Assembly: GCF_045679555.1 (NCBI RefSeq)
Contig: NC_092093.1
Coordinates: forward strand, 62,809,390 to 62,873,389
Reading direction: 5' to 3'
DNA from: Salvelinus alpinus
Lineage: Eukaryota > Chordata > Actinopteri > Salmoniformes > Salmonidae
DNA: 64,000 bases
Positions 43,645-56,200 of the stretch are shown here, one piece after another. Both the position numbers and the translations under genes were made by a program. The stretch's first letter is position 1. Every line of letters starts with the position of its first letter. The notes under the pieces are model-generated. The model was not told the origin of the DNA, searched no databases, and saw nothing but the letters and a program-made list of their open reading frames with translations.

Positions 43645-43899
43645 GGTTGGTAGAATATTTTTCAACATGATTCCCAGCTGTAATGGCTGCCAAAAATGCT
43701 TCCACCAATTATTAACTCCAGTATTAACTCAATCAATACATCTTCATTTAGATTTTTTTATAAATGTTTCTTTCACTTTGAAAATGTGGAGTAGGTTGTG
43801 TACATCGAAAGGGAAACAATCTAATTTGATCCCTTTTTAGATAGAATTTTAAGGCTGAAAAATGTGAAGACTGCAACGTGTGTAGACTTTCACTAGGCA

Positions 43900-46800
43900 A
43901 TGAATATGAAAGGCATAGCATTGGATGTGGAAATCTGACCTTTGACCTCATGTGATTGTGTACACTCAAGGCCTTAATCAGGTAAAAGTAGTAACTAGGT
44001 TAATGAAGTCAAGAAAATGTTTTTCTATGTGCAGGAGAGCATAGTGTTTAAATGACAATAAATTCTTTATTTACACAGTAAATGTGGTTTTCTAGATGTT
44101 TTTTCACAGTTCTAGAAGTCTTAGCCAGCCACCTGGTTATCAGTGTTGATTGAATGGTACTCTCTCTCACCTAGATATAAAGTAACATGTATGGTAACAC
44201 AGTACGCTGAGGGCCTGTGTAATTGTGGGTTTGTGGCGGGGCTGTTGAACAGAAGGTCCCTCCCTCTCTTTCTCTCCATCCCTTCCTCTCTCCCTCTCTC
44301 TCCTGGTCTTTCCTCCCACATCCCTCACTCTCTCTGCTAGCCCTCACTCACCCCCCTTTCATAACGGTGGCAGATGGCTCCAGATGAGTCTCTCATAATC
44401 ATGTCAGGACGGGTCTTCCGATCCCAATTCATCTCTTTAAACACATTTCATCAGAGGGAGAATTACACACAGATAAAGCCTGCTGCTAGACCAGACAACA
44501 GAGGCACACAAAGATGGGCCTGGCAAACAAGTGTTCCTGCTCTCCCTAACCCTTTAATCATGTGTGGCTCCTGTTACACCTCGTAACCCTCATAACACAA
44601 CAGAATGAACCAACTCTTATCTGTCTGTCTGTCTTTCTCTCTGTGTATCTTTCTGTCGGTCTCGCTCTCTATCTCTGTCTCTCTCTACCTCTGTTTTCTC
44701 TGTTTCTGTCTGTTTCTCTCACTCACTGTGTCTCTCTCCCCTGCCTCTCTCTCTAATAAATGGATGTGTATAAATACTCGTTCTCCTCCCTTCACTGGGT
44801 CCCAGTTTCTCATGGTTGCCCTTTTTGGGGGGTGATAATTTGACACACAGAGAATTGTGATTTCTCCCTCCCCGACACCCCCTGTCTCTGCGTGACGCTG
44901 TTAATTGTGGATCAGGTGAAGTTTGTCTCACCTCATTTCAGGGCCATGCTCTGCTAGGGCCATTCTCCCCACTCAAAGGCCACGTAATTTCACAGCTTCC
45001 TACTCCTCATTAATCGCCCTGAGTGGCTGGCTCCGGAAAGTTCCACATCACAGCTTTGTTTTGCTCTTGTTTTCTGACTCACTGCCTCCCCTGGTTCCCC
45101 CCTCCTCCGCCCTCACATGTACCCCTTCTCCCAGACCTCCTACCACTCCATCCGTGCCCCCACACTACAACATTGGCTCTTACTGTAATACAGTCCCCTA
45201 CAGTAGGTGAGCTCCAATCTGGCCACTGTGGAGGTGAGACTGTATCAGACTAGAGTGGTGTCTCTCTTTATTGTGACTGACCTGCCTCTCTCTGCCTCTA
45301 TAGCCAGTACTGGACACAGAGGGGTCCTGGAACTCAGCTCTCTCTCTCTCTGCCTCTATAGCCAGTACTGGACACAGAGGGGTCCTGGAACTCACACACT
45401 CATCAACCACCCACAGTCACCCAAGTTCTCATCTCCCTATGAAAGTCCTTTAAATATTATGGGCATTGATAGAGAAACGTGTGCAGTGTGCACGTGTGTG
45501 TGAGAGAGTATTTGTTAGTACATCTGTGTTAGTAAACAGACCAATTTGGACTTTTTAATTTCTTCCTGATAAACTTTTTGTTGATTCATAAATTATTCAT
45601 GAATAAAACTGAAGATCTCTCATTAACATAAAATAACAATTTGCAAATTTATGGAAACTACTAATTACTCGCTTATTTGCCATGACTATGATATTAAATA
45701 TTCATAAATGTATGATTATTTCTTTGATTTGACTGCGGATTGGTTTAATCTACTATTATCATTAAACAATAGCAGTGTACTGGAGTGTGCTGTCTATGCC
45801 ACCAAAACAAAAGAGGAAATTAGAAGAAAGAAACCATCGTAATAAAACAAATACACCAACCCATTCTCTGAAATAAAACTATCTGCTTGACTAAAAAGAC
45901 TGTTGGGACTTTAGCAGAATAATAGTATTGTATTTAGGGAACAATAGAATAGATAACTATGAATAAGAGGCAGTCCTGATGTTCTATTGATACAGTATAT
46001 TCTCTTTCTGTTCTTAGATGCAAATGTGTTCTAGAATGTAACTCCCTCCCGCTCAATGTAGATTTTCTTTCTGCTCTAGAACAAACTGACTATAAAGTTG
46101 TGAAAAATCCTCCAGTGTAAAGGGGCTTTATCAGAGATATTTCTATATTCCTTTCTAATTCCTGTAAACCAGAGTTCTTCCTTTAAACTCCCAGCCAAGA
46201 TCTCGGAGTCTCAGTATTGGGTCCCATCTGGGAACATCAGATGAGGTCTCTGCTTGTCAGCGCGTCTGTTGAGGACGACGTATTTAACCTCAAATTTATG
46301 ACTTTGTTATATCAGAATTAATTACTGATATTTCCCCCCAAACTGAATGACGTTGATGAAAATGCTAAGTGCAGGCAATTTAGCTCTATTTGCAGATTAA
46401 TTTGGGCCCACCTGTGATGCTGGGTACGCTAAGTAGGTACATCAGTTTTAATTACAGACCTCGCCGAGTGGGTTTAGTAAAATTACAGTATTAATTATCA
46501 CATTTACCAGGTATCAGAGTGACGAACGGTTTTGTAGAAGCTCTTCCCTCAAACCTCCTGTTTCTCCATATGACAGGCTCACTCCCGTCCTTCACGCCAC
46601 CTTCAAACAGTTGGACCTAGAGGAGAGCTGGAGGCAGTGAAGTAGCCTGAAACACACTGAGACACACATAAATTCTAAACACAGTAAAAACTTCAACCCC
46701 ATTCCAGAGCTAGACTGTGAAACCCCTATATGAGGTGTACAAATACGGCTTTTTGTTGTTTAATGTGGCACGGTATTAAATGGTTGGGTCCACAACATTA

Positions 46801-47540
46801 CCTTCAGCATCCAGGCAGCAGACACATCCATCATTTAGATGATAATGTGATTTATGCTTGACTGCCACTTGAGTTCCCAAAGAGACCAATAACAGCCTTT
46901 GACCTTAGGTTATATATGTATTCTATGTGAATCTATATTCTACCATAAATGACTGTACAGAATTTGATATATTACACACCAATTCACATCTGAAGTTCAC
47001 ACGAAGCTGTAACATGGTGTGGAAAATGACTAGAAGTTGGTCAGGTGCTGGTTCAGGAGTTGATGAAGGATTAAACACCACGCACAGCTATGAATGACAT
47101 GGTTCATATACCTGAGTTTAGCCCCAGTCACCATTTGCGCTTCATCAGGCGCCGAGACGGGGTCTGAAAGGTGTCCAGGGTTGGAACTGAGAGAGAGGAG
47201 GGCCTCGTTTAGCCCTCTTGGCCGCTGTGGCCACGTTCTAAAGTACTATATTAATCATCATCACACAACACCATTAAACTAAGTCATTCTATTAAAGGAA
47301 TCACATACTGTATCATACATTTCATTAATGAAATCCTAACCCAGTCAATCTACTGCGAGGAGACTGCCCCATCAAGATGGTAAGAGGCAGGGGGGTTAGA
47401 TGGCAGAGGGCAGTGGTACTTCACTCCACCACTCCACTCAATGTCTCTCCAAAGTGAAATAAAGGGGACAGATTTGCATGTCAGGGGTTTTGGGGGGCTG
47501 GGTTAGACAATAGTTACTGATGAGGGGGCTGCGGAGGGCG
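43900..47540. other. Gene-free sequence, possible conserved non-coding elements
   Basis: No gene is seen. It holds a CT-rich stretch (44,620-44,755), a tandem 56-bp duplication (45,289-45,400) and long AT-rich unique sequence. The parts 45,540-45,760 and 46,310-46,520 are rich in TAATTA/ATTAAT homeodomain-type cores and lack repeats, typical of developmental enhancers near regulatory genes; this is inference only. Confidence 0.4.
45289..45400. repeat. 56-bp tandem duplication
   Basis: CTCTATAGCCAGTACTGGAC and flanks (ACAGAGGGGTCCTGGAACTC) appear twice in direct orientation with a CT-rich join. Confidence 0.9.
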
Positions 47541-47546
47541 GATGAG

Positions 47547-47547
<1 letters not shown>

Positions 47548-47579
<32 letters not shown>
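47548..47579. repeat. (GT)n microsatellite
   Basis: About 15 GT units, with a single GCGT interruption at the left end. Confidence 0.9.
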
Positions 47580-47857
47580 CTGCATGGGCCCGCATCGGGT
47601 GGTGGTCTAAGAGGCAAAATTCTCCTGACAAGTGTCCTCTCTCTGGGGAGCAAACAACCATAAGAGAGGGGAAAGGGTTGGATAAAAAGAGGAGAGGCTT
47701 GATGCCCAAAACATATCGAGAGCACAATTACCTCCTGGGTCAGGGCAGGGATGGGTTGATGTGGGGCGAGGATGTTCTCCCCCCCCCGCCACACAAACAA
47801 ACATGGAGAGGTGGGGGCGAGACGTGGAGTGAGACGTGGGTGTCATGGACACCTCTG

Positions 47858-48215
47858 CTATAATGTCTCTGTGGTGAAGGGAGAGCACTTTATAATGTCT
47901 CTGTGGTGAATGGAGAGCACTTTATAATGTCTCTGTGGTGAATGGAGAGCACTTTATAATGTCTCTGTGGTGAATGGAGAGAACTTTATAATGTCTCTGT
48001 GGTGAAGGGAGAGCACTTTATAATGTCTCTGTGATGAATGGAGAGCACTTTATAATGTCTCTGTGGTGAATGGAGAGCACTTTATAATGTCTCTGTGGTG
48101 AATGGAGAGCACTTTATAATGTCTCTGTGGTGAATGGAGAGCACTTTATAATGTCTCTGTGGTGAATGGAGAGCACTTTATAATGTCTCTGTGGTGAATG
48201 GAGAGAACATTATAA
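47858..48215. repeat. 32-bp minisatellite
   Basis: About 11 copies of ATAATGTCTCTGTGGTGAAT followed by GGAGAGCACTTT; variants are GAAGGG, GTGATG and GAGAGAAC. It abuts a long CA repeat. Confidence 0.97.
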
Positions 48216-48241
48216 TGTTTCAGATGGCCACTAATAATACC

Positions 48242-48387
<146 letters not shown>

Positions 48388-48435
48388 ATTGTAAAGGCTA
48401 TTACATGCAAAACATTGATACTTTTAAATGTTTTA

Positions 48436-51310
48436 CAATTTATTTCACCTTTATTTAACCAGGTAGACCAAGTGGACCAACAGGTAGACCAACAAGTTCT
48501 CATTTACAACTGCGACCTGGCCAAAATAAAGCAAAGCAGTCCGACACAAACAACACAGAGTTACACATGGGATAAACAAACGTACAGTCAATAACACAAT
48601 AGAAAAATATATATACAGTGTGTGCAAATATAGTAAGATTAGGGAGGTAAGGCGATAAACAGGCCGTAGTGGCGAAATAAGCAAAAAAATAAATAACAAT
48701 ATGGGGATGAGGTAGTTGGGTGGGCTATTTACAGATGGCCTGTGTACAGGTGCATTGATTGGTAGGCTGCTCTGACAGCTGATGCTTAAAGCTAGTAAGG
48801 GACATATAAGACTCCAGCTTCAGTGATTTTTGCAATTCGTTCCAGTCATTGGCAGCAGAGAACTGGAAGGAAAGGAGGCCAAAGGAGGAGTTGGCTTTGG
48901 GGATGACCAGTGAGATATACCTGCTGGAGCGCATGCTACGGATGAGTGCTGCTATGGTGACCAGTGAGCTGAGATAAGGCGGGGCTTTACCTAGCAAAGA
49001 CTTACAGATGACCTGGAGCCAGTGGGTTTGGCGACGAATATGAAGCGAGGGACAGCCAACGAGAGCATTCAGGTAGCAGTGGTGGGTAGTGTATGCGGCT
49101 TTGGTGACAAAACGGATGGCACTGTGATAGACTGCATCCAATTTGCTGAGTAGAGTGTTGGAGGCTATTTTGTAAATGACATCACCCAATCACCCAAGTC
49201 AGTTTTAGTGAAGGGAGTGAAGGATGCTTTTTTGCGAAACAGGAAGCCGATTCTAGATTTCATTTTGGATTGGAGATGCTTAATGTGAGTCTGGAAGGAG
49301 AGTTTACCAGACACCTAGGTATTTGTAGTTGTCCACATATTCTAAGTCAGAACCGTCTAAAGTAGTGATGCTAGATGGGTGGCGGGTTCGGGCAGTGATC
49401 GGTTGAAGAGCATGCATTTAGTTTTACTTGGATTTAAGAGCAGTTGGAGGCCACAGAAGGAGTGTTGTATGGCATTGAAGCTCGTCTGGAGGTTTGTTAA
49501 CACAGTGTCCAAAGAGGGGCCAGAAGTATACAGAATGGTGTCGTCTGCTTAGAGGTGGATCAGAGATTCACCAGCAGCAAGCGCGACATCATTGATGCAT
49601 ACAGAGAAAAGAGTCGGCCCGAGACTTGAACCCTGTGGCACCTCCATAGAGACTGCCAGAGGTCCGGACAACAGGCCTTCCGATTTGACACACTGAACTC
49701 AATCTCAGAAGTAGTTGGTGAACCAGGCAAGACAGTCATTTGAGAAACCAAGGCTGTTGAGTCTGCCGATAAGAATGCGGTGATTGATGGAGTCGAAAGC
49801 CTTGGCCAGGTCGATGAAGACGTCTGCACAGTATTGTCTTTTATCGATGGTGGTTATGATATTGTTTAGGACCTTGAGTGTGGCTGAGGTGCACCCATGA
49901 CCCGCTCGGAAACCAGATTGCACAGCGGAGAATGTACGATGGGATTCAAAATGGTCGGTGATCTGTTTGTTAACTTGGCTTTCGAAGACCTTAGAAAGGC
50001 AGGGTAGGATGGATATAGGTCTGTAACAGTTTGCGTCTAGAGTGTCTCCCCCTTTGAAGAGGGGGATGACCGTGGCAGCTTTCCAATCTTTAGGGATCTC
50101 AGATGATACGAAAGAGAGGTTGAACAGGCTAGTAATAGGGGTTGCAACAATTGCGGTGGATAATTTTAGAAAGAGAGGGTCCAGATTGTCTAGCCCATGC
50201 TGATTTATTTAAGGGGTTCAGATTTTACAGCTCTTTCAGAACATCAGCTATCTGGATTTGGGTGAACGAGAAATTTGTGACGCTTGGGCAAGTTGCTGTG
50301 TGGGGTTCAGAGCTGTTGACCGGGGTAGGGGTAGCCAGGTGGAAAGCATGACCAGCCGTAGAAAAATGCTTATTGAAATTCTCGATTATCGTAGATTTAT
50401 CGGTGGTGACCGTGTTTCCTAGCCTCAGTGCAGTGGGCAGCTGGGAGGAGGTGCTATTTTTCTCCATGGACTTTACAGTGTCCCAGAACTTTTTGGAGTT
50501 AGTACTACAGGATGCAAATTTCTGTTTGAGAAAGCTAGCCTTTGCTTTCCTAACTGCCTGTGTATATTGGTTCCTGACTTCCCTGAAAAGTTGCATATTG
50601 CGGGGGGCTATTCGATGCTAATGCAGTACGCCACAGGATGTTTTTGTGTCAAGTTTGGAGTGAACCAAGGGCTATATCTGTTCTTAGTTAAAAATAATAA
50701 TAATTGGAGCATGCTTATTTAAGATGGTGAGGAAAGCACTTTTAAAGAATAACCAGGCATCCTCTGCTGACGGAATGAGGTCAATATCCTTCCAGGATAC
50801 CCGGGCCAGGTCGATTAGAAAGGCCTGCTTGCTGAAGTGTTTTAGGGAGCTTTTGACAGTGATGAGGAGTGGTCGTTTGACCGCGGACCCATTACAGGCA
50901 ATGAGGCAGTGATCGCTGAGATCCTGGTTGAAGACAGCAGAGGTGTATTTAGAGGGCAGGTTGGTCAGGATGATATCTATGAGGGTGCCCGTGTTTACGG
51001 ATTTAGGGTTGTACCTGGTAGGTCACTTGATAATTTGTGTGAGATTGAGGGCATCTAGCTTAGATTGTAGGACGGCCGGGGTGTTAAGCATATCCCAGTT
51101 TAGGTCACCTAAAGGTACAAACTCTGAAGATAAATGGTTGGCAATTAATTCTCATATGGTGTCCAGGGCACAGCTGGGGGCTGAGATGGGTCTATAACAA
51201 GCGGCAAAGTGAGAGACTTATTTCTGGAAAGGTGGATTTTTAAAAGTAGAAGCTTGAACTGTTTGGGAACAGACCTGGATAGCATGACAGAACTCTGCAG
51301 GCTATCTCTG
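48436..51310 (-). mobile_element. L2-type LINE, 5'-truncated, inactive
   Basis: A 2.9-kb non-LTR retrotransposon on the minus strand. In transcript order: LFREVRNQYTQAVRKAKASF (linker after the endonuclease), QSGFRAGHGCTSATLKVLNN and CADVFIDLAKAFDSINHRIL (RT blocks with the first catalytic Asp), VPQGSSLGPTLFSVCINDVA, the ADD box, and a C-terminal HWLQVICKSLLGKAPPYLSS. It ends in CTGGTTAAATAAAGGTGAAA, the short tail of this family. The tyrosine codon before ADD (49,549-49,551) is a TAA stop, and there are frameshifts. The upstream endonuclease is mostly missing. Confidence 0.9.
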
Positions 51311-51470
51311 ATACATGATTTAGTTTTAATTGTATTGTTTTAGTCTTGCACTTTTCTTTTGTCTCTGTTACACTCACTCTCGTTTCTCTCTATCTTTCTC
51401 CCTCTGTTACTCACTTTCTCTCTCCATCACTCATCTCTCCTCCTTCCTCCATCCCTCTGTCTCTACATCT
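51311..51470. other. CT-rich low-complexity run-in
   Basis: CT-rich sequence leading into the CCCT repeat; serine- and leucine-rich frames are artefacts. Confidence 0.7.
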
Positions 51471-51473
51471 CTC

Positions 51474-51605
51474 CTCCCTCCCTCCCTCCCTCCCTCCCTC
51501 CCTCCCTCCCTCCCTCCCTCCCTCCCTCCCTCCCTCCCTCCCTCCCTCCCTCCCTCCCTCCCTCCCTCCCTCCCTCCCTCCCTCCCTCCCTCCCTCCCTC
51601 CCTCC
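51474..51605. repeat. (CTCC)n microsatellite
   Basis: About 32 perfect tetranucleotide units; pure pyrimidine on the plus strand. Confidence 0.98.
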
Positions 51606-52440
51606 AGAACTGATTAGTATGTATACTGTATGTTCCATCACGCTGTAGTGTTGACCTGTAGCTGTCATCTCCCTGATTACCTCCCTGATTCACTCTCCTT
51701 GTTTAGTAATGTGCAATCAATCATAATCAATTAGCCAAAATGTTGAATCATTAAAACCATTATCATTAATTAAAATAATTATCACTTTCTGCCAATGCTT
51801 CATTACCAGTGTTGTGTAACGTGTCTGCCACACACCAGACTTTCTCCCCCTGTTCTTTATTTATTTCTTCTTCACTAAAGTGAAAGATTTTTTAACGGGG
51901 CGAAGAATTCCACCAACAGCTTTCTGAATGATATTTGGAGATATTTTTGAGATAGTCTTTATTTTGGAAATTGTATTTATGAATAAATTGAATAAATTAA
52001 CCATTTAACAACCACAATAAATATCAAAGGATATTTTTATATAAATAAAAGTACTTTAAAAAAGTATACATATGTTGATGTACACAAAATCTTCTCCCAA
52101 ATAGTTTAATGGAGTTTAAAAAAAGGAACACACAAATTACATTTTCCACGACCCAACGTAGTCTAATTTAAAGATCAAACATGCATCCTAGAACGTCAAG
52201 TCTAAAATGCCCCAGGGACATCTCCCACCCCTCTGACATAAACTATCCTTTTGTCTCATTCCTCTGTAAAATAATCATCCAAAGCTACTGCACTGGCACC
52301 TCTCTTTCACGCTTGACCAGGAACTGTCTATTGGTATGCCTTAGATTCACATCCCTTCTTCTTAAAGCAGTAAAGAGAGGAGAGATGGAGGAGTGGAGAG
52401 ATGATACACATCTGGGGGAAGGCCTGATTGGGTGCACTTG
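51606..52440. other. AT-rich non-coding stretch
   Basis: No gene or repeat recognised. TCAATCATAATCAATTAGCC and TTATCATTAATTAAAATAAT near 51,720-51,780 are homeodomain-like words. Confidence 0.4.
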
Positions 52441-52445
52441 TTTGA

Positions 52446-52951
52446 GAAGCCTGGAGGGAGAAAGAGAGGAAGACAGAGAAAGAGAGAGGAAGAGAGAAAA
52501 AGAGAGAGGAAGAGAGAGAAAGAGAGAGAAAGAGAGAAAAGGAGAGAGGAAGAGAGGGAGAAAGAGAGGAAGAGAGGGAGAAAGAGAGAGGAAAAGAGAG
52601 GAAGAGAGAGAGGGAGAAAGAGAGAGAGGAAGAAAGAGGAAGAGAGGGAGAAAGAGAGAGAAATACAGAGGAAGAGAGGGAGAAAGAGAGAGGAAAAGAG
52701 AGGAAGAGAGGGAGAAAGAGAGAGAGGAAGAGAGAGGAAGAGAGGGAGAAAGAGAGAGAAATACAGAGGAAGAGAGGGAGAAAGAGAGAGAGGAAAAGAG
52801 AGGAAGAGAGGGAGAAAGAGAGAGGAAAAGAGAGGAAGAGAGGGAGAAAGAGAGAGAGGAAGAGAGAGGAAGAGAGAGAAAGAGAGAAAAAGAGAGAGGA
52901 AGAGAGGGAGGAAGAGAGAGGAAGAGAGAGGAAGAGAGAGGAAGAGAGAGA
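52446..52951. repeat. 500-bp polypurine (GA-rich) tract
   Basis: Almost uninterrupted purine on the plus strand, built of GAGAGAGGAAGAGAGGGAGA-like words in a complex order, with two single-pyrimidine interruptions (AAATACAGAGG, about 52,660 and 52,770). Long charged (RKE) frames on the plus strand and SL-rich frames on the minus strand are artefacts. Confidence 0.97.
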
Positions 52952-52959
52952 GCCAGCCA

Positions 52960-53285
52960 CTGAGGCTGGGCAGTAATTCCATCTTTCCAGATGATTGTCA
53001 TTTCTCCTCTCCTGTTGAAACCTGGAAATAGACCTGTCATTCCCAAGCACCCAATAATTGCTTGTGTCAAATTTTCCTTTAAAGCGGGCTGGAGCCCTGA
53101 GGGTGTGAGCAAGGGGCACTAGTGACTGACTGAGTGTGTGTGTGTAAGATGTGTGTGTGTGTCTGCTTCAGTGTTTGCAGTGTTTTTCCAGTCTCTCCCA
53201 TTTGGTGGAAGGAGGCCACCTCGCTTCCCTGCTCTGGGACCAAGGGGGATAGCAGGGGGGGAGTAGAGCGGTCTGGGGGGGGAGC
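52960..53285. other. Non-repetitive stretch before the satellite
   Basis: No gene. It contains a short GT-rich patch (53,130-53,160). Confidence 0.5.
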
Positions 53286-53289
53286 ATCG

Positions 53290-56200
53290 CTCACTGCCAT
53301 CCGGGTAAAGCAGCCGTCTCATTAGGGTCACTGCCACCCGGGTAAAGCAGCCGTCTCATTAGGGTCACTGCCACCCGGGTAAAGCAGCCGTCTCATTAGG
53401 GTCACTGCCACCCGGGTAAAGCAGCCGTCTCATTAGGGTCACTGCCACCCGGGTAAAGCAGCCGTCTCATTAGGGTCACTGCCACCCGGGTAAAGCAGCC
53501 GTCTCATTAGGGTCACTGCCACCCGGGTAAAGCAGCCGTCTCATTAGGGTCACTGCCACCCGGGTAAAGCAGCCGTCTCATGAGGGTCACTGCCACCCGG
53601 GTAAAGCAGCCGTCTCATTAGGGTCACTGCCACCTGGGTAAAGCAGCCGTCTCATTAGGGTCACTGCCACCCGGGTAAAGCAGCCGTCTCATTAGGGTCA
53701 CTGCCACCTGGGTAAAGCAGCCGTCTCATTAGGGTCACTGCCACCCGGGTAAAGCAGCCGTCTCATTAGGGTCACTGCCACCCGGGTAAAGCAGCCGTCT
53801 CATTAGGGTCACTGCCACCCGGGTAAAGCAGCCGTCTCATTAGGGTCACTGCCACCCGGGTAAAGCAGCCGTCTCATTAGGGTCACTGCCACCCGGGTAA
53901 AGCAGCCGTCTCATTAGGGTCACTGCCACCTGGGTAAAGCAGACGTCTCATTAGGGTCACTGCCACCCGGGTAAAGCAGCCGTCTCATTAGGGTCACTGC
54001 CACCCGGGTAAAGCAGCCGTCTCATTAGGGTCACTGCCACCTGGGTAAAGCAGCCGTCTCATTAGGGTCACTGCCACCCGGGTAAAGCAGCCGTCTCATT
54101 AGGGTCACTGCCACCCGGGTAAAGCAGACGTCTCATTAGGGTCACTGCCACCCGGGTAAAGCAGCCGTCTCATTAGGGTCACTGCCACCCGGGTAAAGCA
54201 GCCGTCTCATTAGGGTCACTGCCACCCGGGTAAAGCAGCCGTCTCATTAGGGTCACTGCCACCCGGGTAAAGCAGCCGTCTCATTAGGGTCACTGCCACC
54301 CGGGTAAAGCAGCCGTCTCATTAGGGTCACTGCCACCCGGGTAAAGCAGCCGTCTCATTAGGGTCACTGCCACCCGGGTAAAGCAGCCGTCTCATTAGGG
54401 TCACTGCCACCTGGGTAAAGCAGCCGTCTCATTAGGGTCACTGCCACCCGGGTAAAGCAGCCGTCTCATTAGGGTCACTGCCACCTGGGTAAAGCAGCCG
54501 TCTCATTAGGGTCACTGCCACCCGGGTAAAGCAGCCGTCTCATTAGGGTCACTGCCACCCGGGTAAAGCAGCCGTCTCATTAGGGTCACTGCCACCCGGG
54601 TAAAGCAGCCGTCTCATTAGGGTCACTGCCACCCGGGTAAAGCAGCCGTCTCATTAGGGTCACTGCCACCCGGGTAAAGCAGCCGTCTCATTAGGGTCAC
54701 TGCCACCCGGGTAAAGCAGACGTCTCATTAGGGTCACTGCCACCCGGGTAAAGCAGCCGTCTCATTAGGGTCACTGCCACCCGGGTAAAGCAGCCGTCTC
54801 ATTAGGGTCACTGCCACCTGGGTAAAGCAGCCGTCTCATTAGGGTCACTGCCACCCGGGTAAAGCAGCCGTCTCATTAGGGTCACTGCCACCCGGGTAAA
54901 GCAGACGTCTCATTAGGGTCACTGCCACCCGGGTAAAGCAGCAGTCTCATTAGGGTCACTGCCACCCGGGTAAAGCAGCCGTCTCATTAGGGTCACTGCC
55001 ACCCGGGTAAAGCAGCCGTCTCATTAGGGTCACTGACACCCGGGTAAAGCAGCCGTCTCATTAGGGTCACTGCCACCTGGGTAAAGCAGCCGTCTCATTA
55101 GGGTCACTGCCACCCGGGTAAAGCAGCCGTCTCATTAGGGTCACTGCCACCTGGGTAAAGCAGCCGTCTCATTAGGGTCACTGCCACCCGGGTAAAGCAG
55201 CCGTCTCATTAGGGTCACTGCCACCCGGGTAAAGCAGCCGTCTCAGTAGGGTCACTGCCACCCGGGTAAAGCAGCCGTCTCAGTAGGGTCACTGCCACCC
55301 GGGTAAAGCAGCCGTCTCATTAGGGTCACTGCCACCCGGGTAAAGCAGCCGTCTCATTAGGGTCACTGCCACCCGGGTAAAGCAGCCGTCTCATTAGGGT
55401 CACTGCCACCCGGGTAAAGCAGCCGTCTCATTAGGGTCACTGCCACCTGGGTAAAGCAGCCGTCTCATTAGGGTCACTGCCACCCGGGTAAAGCAGCCGT
55501 CTCATTAGGGTCACTGCCACCCGGGTAAAGCAGCCGTCTCATTAGGGTCACTGCCACCCGGGTAAAGCAGCCGTCTCATTAGGGTCACTGCCACCCGGGT
55601 AAAGCAGCCGTCTCATTAGGGTCACTGCCACCCGGGTAAAGCAGCCGTCTCATTAGGGTCACTGCCACCCGGGTAAAGCAGCCGTCTCATTAGGGTCACT
55701 GCCACCCGGGTAAAGCAGCCGTCTCATTAGGGTCACTGCCACCCGGGTAAAGCAGCCGTCTCATTAGGGTCACTGCCACCTGGGTAAAGCAGCCGTCTCA
55801 TTATGGTCACTGCCACCCGGGTAAAGCAGCCGTCTCATTAGGGTCACTGCCACCCGGGTAAAGCAGCCGTCTCATTAGGGTCACTGCCACCCGGGTAAAG
55901 CAGACGTCTCATTAGGGTCACTGCCACCCGGGTAAAGCAGCCGTCTCATTAGGGTCACTGCCACCCGGGTAAAGCAGCCGTCTCATTAGGGTCACTGCCA
56001 CCTGGGTAAAGCAGCCGTCTCATTAGGGTCACTGCCACCCGGGTAAAGCAGCCGTCTCATTAGGGTCACTGCCACCCGGGTAAAGCAGACGTCTCATTAG
56101 GGTCACTGCCACCCGGGTAAAGCAGCCGTCTCATTAGGGTCACTGCCACCCGGGTAAAGCAGCCGTCTCATTAGGGTCACTGCCACCCGGGTAAAGCAGC

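Larger units (their letters stand above)
41553..43899 (-). mobile_element. Tc1-like relic with nested insertions
   Basis: The left end CAGTCCCTAGTGAAAGTCTA and the right end GTAGACTTTCACTAG are inverted. Inner words such as ACAACCTACTCCACA recur inverted near 43,785. It is interrupted by the Tc1-like element at 42,590 and the SINE at 43,237. Its own transposase is barely traceable. Confidence 0.8.

Noticed and set aside
51330..51693. Proline/serine/leucine- and glycine/arginine-rich ORFs over the CTCC repeat
   Set aside because: Open in three frames on each strand because the tetranucleotide lacks stops; not genes.
52181..53119. Long charged ORFs (about 200-275 codons) over the GA tract on both strands
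   Set aside because: Low-complexity frames forced by polypurine sequence; several frames open at once.
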